Program-made: the position numbers and the translations under genes | Origin: Epiperipatus broadwayi | Taxonomy: Eukaryota > Onychophora > Udeonychophora > Euonychophora > Peripatidae | Direction of reading: 5' to 3' | DNA length: 64,000 bases | Assembly (NCBI GenBank): GCA_028023455.1 | Contig: JAQFVV010000030.1 | Coordinates: forward strand, 5,102,501 to 5,166,500 | Notes under the pieces: model-generated | What the model was told of the DNA's origin: nothing | Database searches by the model: none | What the model saw: the letters and a program-made list of their open reading frames with translations, nothing else | Shown: in pieces, positions 26,100 through 36,840 of the stretch | Position numbering within the stretch: the stretch's first letter is position 1 | Layout of the letters: every line of letters begins with the position of its first letter

Positions 26100-27148
26100 C
26101 AACATATCATTGGGAAAAACTGACAAACTATTTAAAGATATTATTGAAAGGGCATGGTGATAAAAGATGGTATTCAAAAGCACTAAAGCGTCAAATTACC
26201 AATGTATTGGATTTCTAAAAGCTATATCTGATGATTTATCCTTTGGAAATGGTATTGCTACTGCTAAAATATTAACAACTTATATTTTAAATGTGCAATT
26301 TCATATTTATTTTGAATATGCAGGAAATGATTTTAACAAAGCTTAATTTGGTAAACAATCAATTCCAAGAAAAAACACAAGATATCTATCGATCAGCTGA
26401 TTTGATAAATGGACTTGTAATTATGTTTAACAAAATTAGAATTGAAGGATATAGTATACTATGTATAGATTCCAAAGAATATTGCAAAAAAATGGGTATA
26501 GTTTTAGAAATTGAACTGAAAAACAAATGGAAGCGCAGAAAAACATCTTTTCCTGGAAAGATAGGTGAATGTGCCTCTTTTTCTTATGAAGATGAAATTA
26601 AACATCTATTTTAAAAAACGATTAATATAATACTGTCCAACTAAATGACTGGTTCTGTAGTTTATGCAATGTAGGAGGCTGGTTTAATTTTTTAATTGGG
26701 AAAAATATTGCAATGTTTTCAATTGATGATATAAAGAAAAGTGCAAGTGACCTTTGTTGTCAATATAAAAAAATTGAACAAATTTCAATTTTTTGATGAA
26801 CTAGAATGCTTTAAATTGCAGGCACAAGTGTTATTCCCAAATTTAATATCATTATACCACAGGAAAATTTTAGAAATGATTTTAAAGCGGAACCTGTGTG
26901 AATCACATCCATATTTAGCCATGGCCCTATGGATCATGCTCATGCTACTTGTTACTGTTGCTACCGGAGAATGAAGCTACAGTAAATTAAATAATATTCA
27001 AAATTATTTAAGGTCAAAGATGACGCAAAATCCATTGACCAATTTAGCTATACTGTCAATTGAAAATGATGGGTTTTTAGAAACTGATTTTGAAGAAGTA
27101 ATAAATAATTTTGCAAAAATCAAAACACAAAATGTGAAGTTTCTATAA

Positions 27149-28019
27149 CAGCTTTTTTTGTAAAATTTTATAGTCTGCATAAAATAATATTCACTGAATC
27201 TGTATCCGACAATTTTTATAAACAATTAATAAAGAAAAAATTACAAATTTTGTTTTGCTGATTCATCTTTTTTTATTCCCTACACAGGAAACTAAATATC
27301 TTGAGCCATAGGCACTTAGAGCAGTAGTTATGGCACTGTCAGGACATAGTGGGCAGACATCTTTTTTTTGTTCTAAAACTGAAAGCACAGCTTGAGTACT
27401 AAGGAAGTAGTATTTTTTCCCTGTGAACAATTACATATATATGCCTACTATGGCTATTTGCATAGATTACCACTTGATAAGAGCACTTACAGATTATATT
27501 GTCACCATTTAGTGATTGTTTCATCAATTAATACTTTTCTACATATCTAATATGCAGATTTGAATTTTATGCTGCAATGGTCTATAAGCCTAATTTTGGA
27601 TTTTTGTTCTGCTTACTTTCATTTTCTGGCATTTTTCATTATCATTAAAATACAGGCATAATTATAAATTATGAATTCCAATGTTTTTAAAATAAGGCCG
27701 CTTCAGACTAATAATTGACGAGTCCCAAATATCTACCAGTTGAATTATATGTGGCTTTACAGGAAATTTGTATTATCACAGAAAAAAGTACAGAAGATTC
27801 TGAGCTTGATACATTTTTCCAATTCCATACCCCCCACTTTACCTTTATTGGCATATTTATTAGTTTCACTAATAAATTTATTGTTTATATACAAATATAT
27901 TGTTTATACTGAACTTAATATCATTAGAAGGTATTTAAAGTTGGAATTTCAAGCTTCCTATATCTATCTACTCCATCTTATACAACTGATATGCATGACC
28001 ATATATATATGAAAAAGAT
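27149..28019. other. Gene-free stretch
   Basis: No recognised feature. The overlapping frames at 27715-28012 are AT-rich and lack family resemblance. Confidence 0.35.
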
Positions 28020-28022
28020 AAA

Positions 28023-28080
28023 TGATCTCCAATAAATGTACTTTGTGCTGAACCAGCACTCATCAGTTGGTCTAGATCAT
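28023..28080 (-). ncRNA. Hammerhead ribozyme, HH-A copy, inactive-looking
   Basis: Minus strand: CTGATGA (complement of 28060-28066), then a strong 6-bp stem II GTGCTG/CAGCAC with loop GTT. The conserved GAAA has lost its G and reads AAA. Stem I is well kept (CCAA/TTGG, then ATGATC/GATCAT). The missing G should abolish cleavage. Confidence 0.5.
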
Positions 28081-28321
28081 CATCTCCCACTGATATATAT
28101 ATAATCAGTGCTCAGTTTATATTAAGATAGCAAATCTTCAAACTTTAATGGAGGGCTTCAATCCTCTCCAACTTCCAACTCTTCAGCTATCCAGCTTTGA
28201 GGTTTCATTATCAGATTTTCAATGTTATGGATGCTTGAAGAGTTGGAGATCTGTCCATTAAAGTTTGAAGATGTGCTATTCAATATAAACTGAGCACTAA
28301 TTATGTATGTGTGGGAAATTA

Positions 28322-28378
28322 TGATCTGGACCAGTTGATGAGTGCTGTTGCAGCACAAAATACTAATATTGGAGATCA
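28322..28378 (+). ncRNA. Hammerhead ribozyme, HH-A copy, inactive-looking
   Basis: Plus strand: the core reads TTGATGA instead of CTGATGA (28335-28341), followed by stem II GTGCTG/CAGCAC, and AAAA in place of GAAA. Two invariant positions are changed, while the helices flanking the core (GATC/GATC outer stem) remain. Confidence 0.45.
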
Positions 28379-28845
28379 TTTATCATTTTCACATGTGGTC
28401 ATGTGTATTGGTTGTATAAGATGGAGTGGATACATGTATGGATCTGAAAGTCTGAGTTCAAATACCTTCTTTAAAAAATGTATAATCGAAAACTTTCGAG
28501 TAATGATAAACTTCAGGTCTAAAAACTATGTGGAAAAAGTCTGTACTCATTAGCTTTTCCAACCTGGTATACTGCTAACTTCAGTAAGTACAAGTTACTT
28601 ATTCTTTCTTTGTTGCTAAAAAAATTAATTCATCTTCCAAAGACAAAATTCTTTGTAAAAGATTTATCAGAACTAGATAATAAAGCATTCTCAGAATCCA
28701 ACGGTCTAGAAATTAAAAATGAATCATTGGTATTCGAATCTATTTTTTCCGTCTAAAAACTTAAAGTGGTCTTTTCTTCGTAAAATCTAATAAACTTGAA
28801 TGGAAAAAAAATTTTTTTTTTTTTTAATAAAAATTCAAATTTTAT

Positions 28846-28867
28846 CACCCACCCACCCACCCACCCC
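28846..28867. repeat. (CACC)n microsatellite
   Basis: Five near-perfect CACC units in an otherwise AT-rich context, downstream of poly-T. Confidence 0.9.
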
Positions 28868-29316
28868 ATTGCGAACATTATCTTTTCGACAGTAAATGTA
28901 AAAAAAAAAAAGAAAAAGAATACCCCACTTTTTGATAGCAATGTTTGGTCGTTATATTTCTTTTAAAAAAACATCAACTTATGCGGTTAATCGTACAGGC
29001 ATGTATGAGATATAAGTACAGTAATGTCATAACATTTATTACATGTATGTGCAATAATAATATATTAATAAAAGTTAAAAGAGCTATAAATATATAGTAG
29101 TTAGCAATAACAATCCACTGAATATGAGGCAAATGTAACACCTACTAAAACAACACTTTCCAGCCATATTGATTTATCTCATGAAAAGTTCGATACTATT
29201 TGCTCTGGCAGTTTCCTGCTCAGAGTTTAAACATGCTTTACTATTCACATACTGTTAGTTACTGTTCTGAACGTGATCTAGCCTGCCTAATTATATGATT
29301 GTGCTTCTTATATTGT

Positions 29317-29649
29317 TTAAATATTAAAGAATAGGGGGAGATCTTTGAAAATGATTTCAAATAAGCATTCGATGTTCTGGGTACGTATGTCTTGGTCTTT
29401 GGGATGCACAATGTATTCTTGCGGCAAATTATGCGCCCAAAAATAAACTACATTCATAATTGTTCCCGGAGGCATATGACTTCGGGAAAAAAAAGACATG
29501 CTTCTGATTGAGATGCGATAGTGACATATACAGCATTGCCATCTATACCCACCTAAGCCTATAGAATACATCACCAGTGAACAATGAATACCGCACTGGC
29601 ATAGGGCATAATTCTTCAGGTGTCTTCTTGCAAGCCAGTTGATGTTCAA
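29317..29649 (-). pseudogene. Merlin / IS1595-like transposase, N-terminal fragment
   Basis: Open frame of 110 residues matching the N-terminal zinc-ribbon part of the IS1595/ISXO2-type transposases (Merlin superfamily in animals). It starts NINWLARRHL, then CQCG for the first zinc ligands, then GLGGYRWQCCICHYRISIRS, a very characteristic segment with the second CxxC pair, then SFFSRSHMPPGT and VYFWAHNLPQEYIV. After about residue 75 the similarity ends, and the DDE catalytic domain is absent. The fragment is open but lacks any catalytic residues, so it is a broken copy. Confidence 0.75.
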
Positions 29650-30089
29650 TTACGGAGTTTGGAGGGCATTCCACAACTGATATATATATTCCATTCTTCT
29701 GCCAGAATAACAGTGACATCCAAAATTTAATCAGCTGGAACTAAAGATGTAATAGGTATACCTACCATTTTTTGCAACTATAAAGCTGTACATGTGTGCA
29801 TGTAGTTTGAACTCTTGAACCCAGACAATCTTTTTTTTGTAATGTGTTATAAATGTAAATAATTTAAATTCTTAACTTTCAAATAAATAAATAAAGTAAT
29901 TATTTTAATTAATGTAGATATTTTGAAGAGAACGATTCATTTTATATGTAATTAATCCAACATTTAATTTATCGATACAAATGTTTTAATATATAGGGTA
30001 TATGAGCACAGACTTTCACACGACCCACCACTCTCCACACTATCTCGTAACACTGATACACTTGAACACATATATGTTGAAAAGATAAA

Positions 30090-30146
30090 TAATCACCAAT
30101 ATACGTATTTCATGCTAAACCAGCAATCATCAGTTGGTCCAGATTA
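30090..30146 (-). ncRNA. Type I hammerhead ribozyme, HH-A copy, complete fold
   Basis: Minus strand, 57 nt. Outer stem TAATC/GATTA and inner stem I ACCAA/TTGGT are both perfect, with a three-base TGG bulge on one side. Core CTGATGA is the complement of 30127-30133. Stem II is TGCT/AGCA with loop GGTTT and a T-T mismatch next to the core. GAA is followed by the 8-base palindrome ATACGTAT as stem III (30101-30108) and A as the cleavage-site nucleotide (complement of 30100). The mismatch at the base of stem II may weaken activity. Confidence 0.7.
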
Positions 30147-30564
30147 CCATCTCTACCCATATATGCTATAAGTGCTCAGATATATATTAAGATAGCCAAA
30201 CCTTATACTTTAATGGACAGGCTTCAATATACTCCACACTCCAACTCTTCAACCGTCGATCCAATTGAAAATCTGATGATGGAACGCTCAAAGGCCACCC
30301 TAAGGCCGAGATTCTTGTCACACCCATGTTGACCTAAAGTCAATCTGACCCCTCATGTACAGGACATAATCCATTTTTAAAACATATACAAGGAATGGGC
30401 AGACATCTCTATTATGAAATAACTGAAACACACAGGCTTATTATATACCTGTGTTTATATATGTAATATATAGGGTATATGAGCATAGACTTTCACACGA
30501 CCCACCTCTCTCCACACTATCTCATAACACTGATACACTTGAACACATATGTTGAAAAGATAAA

Positions 30565-30621
30565 TAATCACCAATATACGTATTTCATGCTAAACCAGCA
30601 ATCATCAGTTGGTCCAGATTA
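30565..30621 (-). ncRNA. Type I hammerhead ribozyme, HH-A copy, complete fold
   Basis: Same 57-nt layout as the copy at 30090 and 475 bases away from it: TAATC (30565-30569) pairs with GATTA (30617-30621), and ACCAA with TTGGT. Core is the complement of 30602-30608 and stem III palindrome is ATACGTAT. The distance between the two predicted cleavage sites gives a predicted RNA monomer of about 475 nt. Confidence 0.7.
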
Positions 30622-30766
30622 CCATCTCTACACATATATGCTATAAGTGCTTAGATACGGTTGAAGAGTTGGAGTGTGGAATAGATTTAAGCCTGTCCAT
30701 TAAAGTATAAGGTTTGGCTATCTTAATATATATCTGAGCACTTATAGCATATATGTGTAGAGATAG

Positions 30767-30823
30767 TAATCTGGACCAACTGATGATTGCTGGTTTAGCA
30801 TGAAATACGTGTATTGGTGATTA
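30767..30823 (+). ncRNA. Type I hammerhead ribozyme, HH-A copy, complete fold, opposite strand
   Basis: Plus strand: TAATC (30767-30771), ACCAA (30775-30779), CTGATGA (30780-30786), stem II TGCT/AGCA, GAA (30802-30804), stem III ATACGTGT (one G-U wobble compared with ATACGTAT), A30813, TTGGT (30814-30818), GATTA (30819-30823). It is the inverted partner of the copy at 30565. Confidence 0.7.
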
Positions 30824-31115
30824 TTTATCTTTTCAACATATATGTGTTCAAGTGTATCAGTGTTATGAGATAGTGTGGAGAGTGGTGGGTCTTGTGAAAG
30901 TCTGTGCTCATATACCCTATATATTACATATATAAACACAGGTATATAATAAACCTGTGTGTTTCAGTTATTACAAATGTTTTAAGTAATATTAATAAGA
31001 AATAGTCAAAAATAAGTAAAAAAAATCAAAAATAGTTCTAATTTTTATAAATAGAGGGCGAACATGGTGGGCGTGGCCATGTCCGCTAAAGTAAACCTTT
31101 ATCTATATGGATTCA

Positions 31116-31328
31116 TTACGATAGAATGACAGCCTGTTAAGCTAAATTGCGCAGACGCTGTGAGAATGTTGTTAATAAATGAATACCTTTGAGTTGTAGG
31201 AGTAAGAGGGATTCCTTTTACTCTTATATAAATACTATATCATGTGGTTGTTCGAAGGTATTCATTTATTAACAACATTCTCACAGCGTCTGCGCAATTT
31301 AGCTTAACAGGCTGTCATTCTATCGTAA
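31116..31328. mobile_element. Foldback element with 74-bp near-perfect terminal inverted repeats
   Basis: Left arm 31116-31189 (ttacgatagaatgacagcct at the outer end) is the reverse complement of 31255-31328 with almost no mismatch. The 65-bp loop contains ggattccttttactctta. The inner arm block taataaatgaatacc and the loop motif recur in the element at 45252-45989, so the two are related families. No coding capacity. High arm identity suggests recent formation or transposition. Confidence 0.75.
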
Positions 31329-31918
31329 TTATAATCTCACGCAAGACGTTATAAAATAAATGCTTATTCCTATATGGATTCATAAAAATAAAAAAGTTTT
31401 TAAAAAGAAAAATGAAAGAACAATTTCGTTGAATTTTTTATATATGAAAGATAATTTGTAGAAGTCTATTAATGCGGTAAAGCTTAAAACGAATCCCCGA
31501 GAATTATTATTAATATTTGTTGATATATATATTTTAAATATTTATAAAAAAAAATTCTGTTCCAAGCACGAAATTTATTTATATTAAAAATTTGAGACGA
31601 ATTTATTTTCAAGTCTCAATATCCTTGATATCCTGTGTAGAGAATATTTTTCTTTCTTCTTAAATAGCGTAAGTCACCGCTTCCTAACTAAGGGGATTTT
31701 TCTTTTACTTTCGTTATTTCAAAATGTCACGTGACAATTGCGAAAGACAATAACAAAAATAACTTTTTGTACTTTAAGCACGCTACTGTATTTCAATGAT
31801 AATATTTTGACTGTTCAGTTAATTTATAAAAACAACCCGGGACACATATTTAAAAGTAAGCATTTTTTTAATTCCCGAATTATGTTATTCATTCTTAGTA
31901 AGAGTTATATAAACCTTG

Positions 31919-32058
31919 ACAAACTCTCCATGCAATAATACCATCCAGGGGATAACGTAGTATTCAATAGCTGCAAGAAGATTGAATCATAAAAAAACCC
32001 TATCTATAATTGATTACTATGATTTGCACTGGGTGGTACTACAGTATGGAAAGTTTGT
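31919..32058. mobile_element. Diverged inverted-repeat MITE, same family as 35497
   Basis: Ends caaactctccatgcaataat and gtactacagtatggaaagttt are imperfect reverse complements and match the termini of the element at 35497-35735. The interior attgattactatgatttgca also corresponds. Arms are eroded, and the hammerhead-bearing centre is not present. Confidence 0.55.
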
Positions 32059-32067
32059 CACTTGTCA

Positions 32068-32161
32068 AGCATTGGTGGTCGAGAGGTCAGCGACGGCTGC
32101 TTTACAAGCAGTTGTCCCGCGTTAGCGCGTTTGCTTCCCGGCTGAGAAAAAAAAAAAAAAA
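32068..32161 (+). mobile_element. tRNA-derived SINE, copy 2, with poly-A tail
   Basis: Head AGCATTGGTGGTCGAGAGG and anticodon-arm-like CTGCTTTACAAGCAG (loop TTTACAA, a Val-UAC-like anticodon), then TTTGCTTCCCGG and a 16-base A tail. Flanks gtttgtcacttgtca (32053-32067) and gttcgtcaattgtaa (32163-32177) are imperfect 15-bp target-site duplications (12 of 15 identical). The T arm does not pair properly, so it is not a functional tRNA. Confidence 0.75.
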
Positions 32162-32177
32162 GGTTCGTCAATTGTAA

Positions 32178-34338
32178 TTTCTTGTAAACATTAATGCTCA
32201 TGTACATGTTCAGCTTATTTGATAGGATTATAATCATTCTTTGGAAAAAATTATTTCTCTTAACACATTTATAGGATTTAATTCAACACGAGCAATCACA
32301 AGATGCTCATATTGAATATTTTTTTTATTTATTTTAGTCTTTATGTTAGTTTTATATAAGTATGCTCTTATAATATGGAAAGAATTCTATTTCATTTAGG
32401 ATGGTGTTTTTTTTCAGTCTGATCGATATTTAGAGCAAAATATTTTTATACTTAAAAATAATGGTATATAAATGGTTAGTATAAGAATGTCAAACCTAGT
32501 TCTTTTCAAGTGATATTAGTTAGGCAGAGTGTAAATCTAAATTATGCATATTGCTTTGTGGATCTGCTTTTTTTGATTTGGTAAACATTGATTTGCTAGT
32601 CTTTATTCATCTGTAATTTTTATACATTACCATATTCTCATCCGGTTTCCATTTGCACCAACTATTTGATTAACTCTAAAGAATCTTAGAACAAAGGTCA
32701 CTAGTCTATTTTTCTTGCTACTAGTTTAATTCATTCTTATAATATTAAAGATACTAGGAGTATTGAAAAATTCTGTAATCTAGAAATATTTTAATAAATT
32801 TAACACTGCATCAATAAAAGTAATTTTAATGCTAAAGGCTTTTTCATTCTACTTTTATATTGAATCAATTTTTTCTGTGAAATTCTACTACATATTTGCC
32901 AACATGACATTTAAATATGAAGTGTGGTAATATTTAGAGCAGTAATGGAGTAATAGATTCAAGAGCTAATGGTTCTTAATGCTTTGCTGGTATGACACAC
33001 GATCTTCCTAATGATCAATCATTCAATTTTTTTCTACGTGGTAACCATCTTATAATTTTTTCCTGTTACTTTTAATTATTTCCATGTGAACTTACATATC
33101 CAGTAAATATTCTATTTTATATGTTGTTTTTTATTGGTTATTATGTCAGCTATATTGATTTTTTTCTTTTTAGATAGCATTTTCAAATTCTTATTTTTTT
33201 TCTAATAAATTATAGCTAAATATTTTTCATTTTGCAGACTATACATAAATACATGCCATGATTTTTCCATAACAATATTAAAATGTTGGGTTTTTGTTAT
33301 TCATAATATGATTTTCATTCATATTTATAATATTTATTAAATGTCAAAAAAACATGTTTTCATTTACTTTCCTTATTCGTAGTTGCTTTTTGCTATTACA
33401 ATTTTAAGTTTAGTACTTGAAATTTTAAATTTGGGTTAATCTCATTTTATTTACGAAATTCTACTCAATCACATTATTCATAGAAAGTGCTAATAATATC
33501 TGTTTTACATCTGCCTCTGATTTTATTTTCTCTTATTATGACATTACTGTCAGAAATGCTATATGCTTCTATGGTTATGAGGTGAAGAATTTGTTTAACC
33601 TTGCAACTTTTTCATTATATGATTTCCCATCTAGTTATAATGGAGAGAGTTCAATATCTTGGCTATATATTTATTTCCTCCAATGCAAAGAAACATGGAT
33701 TTTCCTTTTGGTTATACAAATGGTCACTCATGTAAACACTAATCATTTCTTTAAAAAAAATTTTTTTTGTAGTCCTTTAACCTATTTGTAGTTAAGTCAT
33801 TTCTATTTTATTTTTTCACTTACAACTGTTTTTATTATCTTCTTTATATTTCTACTTATTTCTAATATGAATTCATTAAAAAAATTTTTTTTAATATGTG
33901 CTCTACCAGTAAGTTGTGGAATATCGTTAAATTTGTTACTTTTGTTGATTGTCAAACTCCATCAATCAAATCTGCAATTATCTGACAACTAAATATATTT
34001 TGCTCTGTAATAATATAGACATCTGTTACTTTGTCACAAAGCGTTCACTTTTGTGGAGTAATATTAAACTTCCTAAGAGTAATAATAAACTGTTTATATA
34101 ATGATAAATAATTTAGTGAAAATAAATTAATGATATTAGCTAAATTCCATTATTTTCCCTTAGCAAAGTGTTTATTAAAATATTAAAAAGTTAATTCATG
34201 GTTACATGTAACTTACCTGTTTCGTGTGAAGTACTTTATATTTTTATCTTTGGCACATTCTTTGAGGATTTCTAGAATCAGGGTTGATCCATGCAGAATC
34301 CTCAGAACTGACTAACATCACTTGTAAAGATTTATTAT
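32178..34338. other. Gene-free AT-rich stretch
   Basis: No domain, RNA gene or transposon terminus was recognised. The frame at 33582-33791 has no family resemblance. Confidence 0.4.
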
Positions 34339-34565
34339 GAAATTTCAATTACTGCATATGAATAACTACATCTAGAAGTAACTTAACATAATATGATTGA
34401 ATTAACCACTCTGAACTAATAAATGTCAAATCATAAATGAGCTTGTCATTATATTTTAAATAAGGCGAGAAATTTTTTAACATTCATCAATTCAGATTGG
34501 TTAATTCAATCATATTACATTAAGTTACCTCTAGTTGTTATTCATATGCATTGAATGATTTCATT
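34339..34565. mobile_element. Foldback element with about 85-bp arms
   Basis: Left arm 34339-34425 (gcatatgaataactacatct, acataatatgattgaattaa) is the imperfect reverse complement of 34480-34565 (ttaattcaatcatattacat, agttgttattcatatgc). The spacer of about 55 bp is AT-rich. No coding capacity. Confidence 0.6.
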
Positions 34566-35496
34566 TAGTGCTATAAATGTGTTAGACACATTATAAGAGT
34601 ATTTTATTATAAACATAGTAAGCTCTCATCATTCCAAATATATATGATGGCATATTAGTCTTCAAGAACTCAAAGATGTTAAATAGCAAAGACGGAAAAA
34701 TATTAGTATGATAAAATATTCAACAGTGATAAATTAATTGTTCAGTTTATGACTTTTAGCTATAAAGCTGAAGAACCAAAAAATATATATTTTATTTTTT
34801 AAATATTCATCCTTATAAAAGTTTATTAATAGAATAATTAAAAAATAATCTAATTCGTTGGTTGGCAGTTCGAATAATATTTGATCCACAAAAGTGTAGC
34901 TCTCAAGACATTACTACTGAATTAAATTACACAGGACAATAAGAAACTAGTAATGTCTGAAACCATTGGAGATTATAATAAGTGGATGATTTATTGCTCA
35001 GGAAATTATAAGAAGTTTGAACAACAGAAGTGATGAAACTATCATATTATCCATGGACTTCGAATTCAAAATCAGCCCTTGCACCAATCCATTAAGACCA
35101 CTTGGAAATAAGGATGGGAAAATATATTTTCACAATTTGACTCTTTCCCCATCTTTGAAAATAAGGATAGCAAAGTAATCAAATTATTGAAACATTTTAA
35201 AGATACCATTTTAATAATGCATTGTAATGTAATAGAAAACAATAAACAAATTGACAACTCAGCATTCAATGCTTTTAAGCCAATAAACATCACATGACCA
35301 CCACCTCTGGTTAAAATTTTTCATAATGAAATTTTATTAGTTTTTAAAACAATTATTTCTTTTCTCATTTATAGAGATCCATATTGCAAATATAGTTAAG
35401 AGAATAAATTGTAAACTTCATTTTATGATTATATTGAGTATTAATGTTTATATATATTATTGTTTTTGCTTTTTTTTTTGGCATTTTTATAATTAA

Positions 35497-35735
35497 AACA
35501 GGAAAAACTCTCCATACAGTAGTGCCACTCAGTGCAAGGCAGAGTAATCAATGGATGCTAGAAGGCTTGTGCATAAAATCCCTATCTCACTGATGAAGGC
35601 CACAAGCCAGAAACTAGTCTGGGGATATTGGATGAGTAGGCACTAGATAGGGATTTTATGCACAAGCCTTCTGGCATCCATTGATTACTCTGGCTTGCAC
35701 TGAGTGGCACTACTGTATGGAGAGTTTTGCCTGTT
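35497..35735. mobile_element. TTAA-flanked inverted-repeat MITE with a hammerhead in its loop
   Basis: Arms of about 91 bp (35497-35587 and 35645-35735) are near-perfect reverse complements, beginning AACAGG and ending CCTGTT, and are flanked on both sides by TTAA (35493-35496, 35736-35739), as for a TTAA-target element. The 57-bp loop holds the core of a hammerhead ribozyme. Related but damaged copies lie at 31919 and 37778. A piggyBac-type origin is suggested only by the TTAA flanks; the termini are not the usual CCC type. Confidence 0.65.
35578..35633 (+). ncRNA. Hammerhead ribozyme-like motif, HH-D
   Basis: Core CTGATGA (35590-35596), stem II GGC/GCC with loop CACAA (flanked by an A-A mismatch next to the core), GAA (35610-35612), palindrome ACTAGT as stem III (35613-35618), C35619 as cleavage-site nucleotide. 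Stem I pairs TCTCA (35585-35589) with TGGGG (35620-35624, two G-U pairs), then ATCC with GGAT after an internal loop. The short stem II and A-A mismatch make activity uncertain. Confidence 0.55.
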
Positions 35736-36079
35736 TTAATAACAGTTATGAGCAAGCATAAGAATTGGTGATTGTGTGATACATTTTTATAATTCTTGTG
35801 TAATTTGTGTCAAGCTCTCTGTCTAATTACAAGTTGAAATTGCCACCTGTAAACACATTAATTTCAATATTTTGAGTTACATCATATGCATATATCTTAT
35901 GATCATTTTATATTACAAAGGTGCGTAATTTATTTCATAAAATTAGTTTACTTATATCTTTTTTGGAATATGTTTATTTAATAAAATGAATTTACTTAGA
36001 TCTTTTGTAGAGTGTGATTTAGATATTTACTCTAATAAATGTATTTAAATTATAACAAAAGATTTCTGCACTATATTTT

Positions 36080-36260
36080 TGTTTTAAAAGAGCACAACAA
36101 TGTACAGTATATTATTTTTAAGGTAATAATTTCACAATTTTATTGTTTTCAACTGGTTCGCAGTCTTCTTCAGATCTATCAATGTTAATACTATACATTA
36201 CAATATTTTAATGTTTAAACCACAATCTTTTATAATGCAATATTTATTTACATTTACAGA
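36080..36260 (-). mobile_element. Penelope-like element 3' end fragment (tentative)
   Basis: Minus strand shows CTGAAGA (complement of 36167-36173), then a short stem (CTG/CAG around CGAAC) and GAAA. This is the layout of the terminal region of Penelope-like elements, which often carry hammerheads. Stem III and stem I do not form properly here, so it is at most a decayed ribozyme. Confidence 0.3.
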
Positions 36261-36320
36261 CATATACACACGCATATATGTACATTTAAACATTACAAGC
36301 ATAAAGCTAAACTAGTCAAT

Positions 36321-36566
36321 ATATAATTAAAATTACCCCAAATCCAAAATTCACTTCTACAAGCAGACTTCTCAAGTATAAAGAACTACAAAAACTACAC
36401 AATATATATAATATTAAACATTGTGTATTAAATATTGTGTAGTTTTTGTAGTTCTTTACACTTGACAAGTCTGCTTGTAGCAGTGAAACCTTTGGTTGTG
36501 TTTTAATATTATATTTTTTTTTGCTGGTCTGGTTGAATTTTGGATTTGGGGTAATTTTAATTATAT
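36321..36566. mobile_element. Foldback element with bipartite inverted repeats
   Basis: Outer arms atataattaaaattacccca (36321) and its reverse complement ending at 36566 are perfect over about 30 bp. Inner arms ctacaagcagacttctcaag against acttgacaagtctgcttgta, and agaactacaaaaactacaca against its inverse, extend the hairpin. A segment of about 50 bp (36484-36530) present in only one arm unbalances it and may be a later insertion. Confidence 0.65.
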
Positions 36567-36840
36567 GTACATTTGTATACTAACTTATATTTACAAGTCA
36601 AAATTCTTACTTTAAATATATTTTAACATTATAATTATATTTATATGACTATTATATATATATTATTATTATATTGTGTGTGTATATTTATACATCCAAA
36701 TCAATCGAATTTCAGATTTTACAGTACAATCCTCATTTGAAATTTATCTTATAATTATCCATCAATGTAAAAAAATTAAATCATCCGCTTCCATTTTTCA
36801 AGAAATTTTTTTGATATCAGGTTTATATATATATCATGAT

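Larger units (their letters stand above)
24361..27148 (+). pseudogene. Degenerate hAT-superfamily transposase (ZMYM1-like)
   Basis: Decayed DNA transposase of the hAT group that also gave rise to zinc-finger MYM-like host genes. A plausible start at 24361 gives MSTKKKSVWVNKKQKEAK, then a stop. Later frames show a TTF-type zinc-finger segment (CFPCLLF about 25050-25070, and HEQSVKHINCYTKWK about 25150-25195). The DUF4371-type catalytic start follows (FTIIVDSTPDISHKDQL, 25620-25675) with GQGHDNGATMAGKYNGMQ (25835-25885). The C-terminal dimerisation region is MTQNPLTNLAILSIEND (about 27020-27070). At least six frame breaks, a 63-bp tandem duplication and a SINE insertion interrupt it. Confidence 0.8.
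28020..28450. repeat. HH-A ribozyme repeat, locus 2 (inverted pair)
   Basis: Two partial HH-A copies face each other. The segment 28020-28160 reads in the sense of locus 1. The segment from about 28200 to 28450 is its inverse. Mirrored blocks are gtgctgaaccagcactcatc against gatgagtgctgttgcagcac, and aagatagcaaatcttcaaac against gtttgaagatgtgctattc. Each half contains one damaged hammerhead. Confidence 0.65.
29991..30967. repeat. HH-A ribozyme repeat, locus 3 (tandem plus inverted units)
   Basis: The block atatagggtatatgagca begins at 29991 and again at 30468, so one full unit is about 477 bp and a second begins head-to-tail. After about 180 bp the second unit switches to an inverted copy (30650-30967), creating a large palindrome centred near 30690. 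A hammerhead lies in the first unit, the second unit and the inverted unit. The unit also contains a short block ctgatgatggaacgc shared with loci 1 and 4. No protein is encoded. Confidence 0.75.

Noticed and set aside
32068-32161. tRNA-Val(UAC)-like gene
   Set aside because: T arm does not pair, a poly-A tail and target-site duplications are present. It is a retroposed SINE.
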